Part shown: positions 5,498 to 6,090 of the stretch, piece after piece
How the letters are laid out: every line of letters begins with the position of its first letter
Position numbering within the stretch: position 1 is the first letter of the stretch
Assembly: GCA_946885665.1 (NCBI GenBank)
Contig: CAMPGT010000241.1
Location: 1-6,090, forward strand
Length of the DNA: 6,090 bases
Direction of reading: 5' to 3'
From: an uncultured Chitinophagaceae bacterium
Lineage (GTDB): Bacteria; Bacteroidota; Bacteroidia; Chitinophagales; Chitinophagaceae
Notes under the pieces: model-generated
What the model saw: only the letters and a program-made list of their open reading frames with translations
Database searches by the model: none
Told to the model about the DNA's origin: nothing
Made by a program: the position numbers and the translations under genes

Positions 5498-6090
5498 ATG
5501 AATCATTCAATGCGCTTAGTGGCAAGGGTACTTAACCAGTCCAAAAAATACTGGATATTCCTGGCCATCATCTTCGTTCTAAATATCTGCGCCATCCCGC
5601 TGGTGCTGCTGAAACCGCTTGCCCTAAAAATATTGATCGACAGTGGCTTTGGCAACGTGCCTGTTCCCAACTTCATCGCCTCGATGTTTCCCGATGGTTA
5701 CACCTTCACTTTTGGCAGTGTGGTTTGGATCTCAGTAGCGCTGATAATAGGCATCGCCCTCCTCGAAAACCTATACATCATCGCCGTCTGGATGTTGAAC
5801 ACCTACACCGGAGAGAAGCTGGTATTGAATTTCAGAACAGCGTTATTCAATCATGTTCAACGGCTGTCGCTCATTCATCACGACAGCGTCGGAACATCCG
5901 ATTCGCTGTACAGGATTCAGTATGACACGAGTGCGGTGAAATCATTTCTCATTAACAACCTGTCGCCGCTGATTACTTCTTCCATAACGCTGGTGGCCAT
6001 GCTGATCGTGATGTTTTCCATCAATATGCAATTTGCATTGATTATCTGCTGCATCCTGCCCCTGCTTGTCCTGCTGATCAGGAAATCGAC
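5498..6090 (+). CDS. ABC exporter, MsbA-like (partial, N-terminal 197 residues)
   Basis: The frame is open from ATG 5498 to the right edge and encodes the start of a type IV ABC exporter. It contains a first membrane helix (about 18-38) ending in PLVLLKPLALKILIDSGFG, the usual end of TM1 in this family. A second hydrophobic helix follows (about 74-100), then the coupling region LNFRTALFNHVQRLSLIHHD (110-129), and SLYRIQYDTSAVKSFL (136-151), which matches the family's 'G-LL-R---D---V' segment. Another helix pair begins at about 155. The ATP-binding domain (Walker A, signature motif, Walker B) would lie beyond the window. A second ATG four codons in is an alternative start. The gene follows the GT-B gene by seven bases, so it belongs to the same operon. 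By its neighbours it is likely to flip or export the glycan or glycolipid made by the two upstream enzymes. Confidence 0.9.
   Translation, partial: MNHSMRLVARVLNQSKKYWIFLAIIFVLNICAIPLVLLKPLALKILIDSGFGNVPVPNFIASMFPDGYTFTFGSVVWISVALIIGIALLENLYIIAVWMLNTYTGEKLVLNFRTALFNHVQRLSLIHHDSVGTSDSLYRIQYDTSAVKSFLINNLSPLITSSITLVAMLIVMFSINMQFALIICCILPLLVLLIRKS

Noticed and set aside
5725..5925. A 66-codon plus-strand frame within the ABC exporter
   Set aside because: Out of frame with a clear ABC transporter membrane domain; its Arg/His-rich composition is typical of a shadow frame.
1..6090. CRISPR array, tRNA, insertion sequence or phage attachment site
   Set aside because: No spaced repeats, tRNA-like folds, transposase motifs or terminal inverted repeats were seen; nearly all sequence is explained by genes.

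Overview
The window looks like a chromosomal segment of a Bacteroidota bacterium, most likely of the Chitinophagaceae type. This is inferred from the moderate GC content, the scarcity of strong Shine-Dalgarno sites, the A/T-rich leaders and the character of the proteins. No rRNA or other marker gene is present to prove it. Coding density is high. The only stretch without a gene longer than 100 bases is the divergent gap at 1500-1709.

Left part (1-1499, all on the minus strand, read right to left): a DNA-3-methyladenine glycosylase I (tag-like, 954-1499), then a YCII/DGPF-type small protein (510-869), then the N-terminal 174 residues of an ECF sigma factor of the type that carries a long C-terminal extension (ECF42-like). 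The sigma gene runs off the left edge. The YCII and sigma genes overlap by 14 bases, and this pairing is the classic ECF42 context. A possible ECF-type promoter lies in the 84-base gap between tag and the YCII gene, so the last two genes may form their own autoregulated unit.

Right part (1710-6090, all on the plus strand): a tightly packed operon. First comes an 862-residue membrane protein in which a GH2/GH5-like TIM-barrel glycoside hydrolase domain is fused directly to a family 2 glycosyltransferase domain, followed by two transmembrane hairpins. One base after its stop comes a 396-residue GT-B-like glycosyltransferase with a TTG start. Seven bases later begins an MsbA-like ABC exporter, truncated by the right edge.

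The working hypothesis is that the right operon builds a sugar chain or glycolipid on the inner face of the cytoplasmic membrane, using two glycosyltransferases and a glycan-remodelling hydrolase or transglycosylase domain, and then exports it through the ABC transporter. The logic resembles cyclic beta-glucan systems, where a large synthase is paired with an ABC exporter, but the domain arrangement differs. The product cannot be deduced from sequence alone. This operon is the most interesting item in the window.
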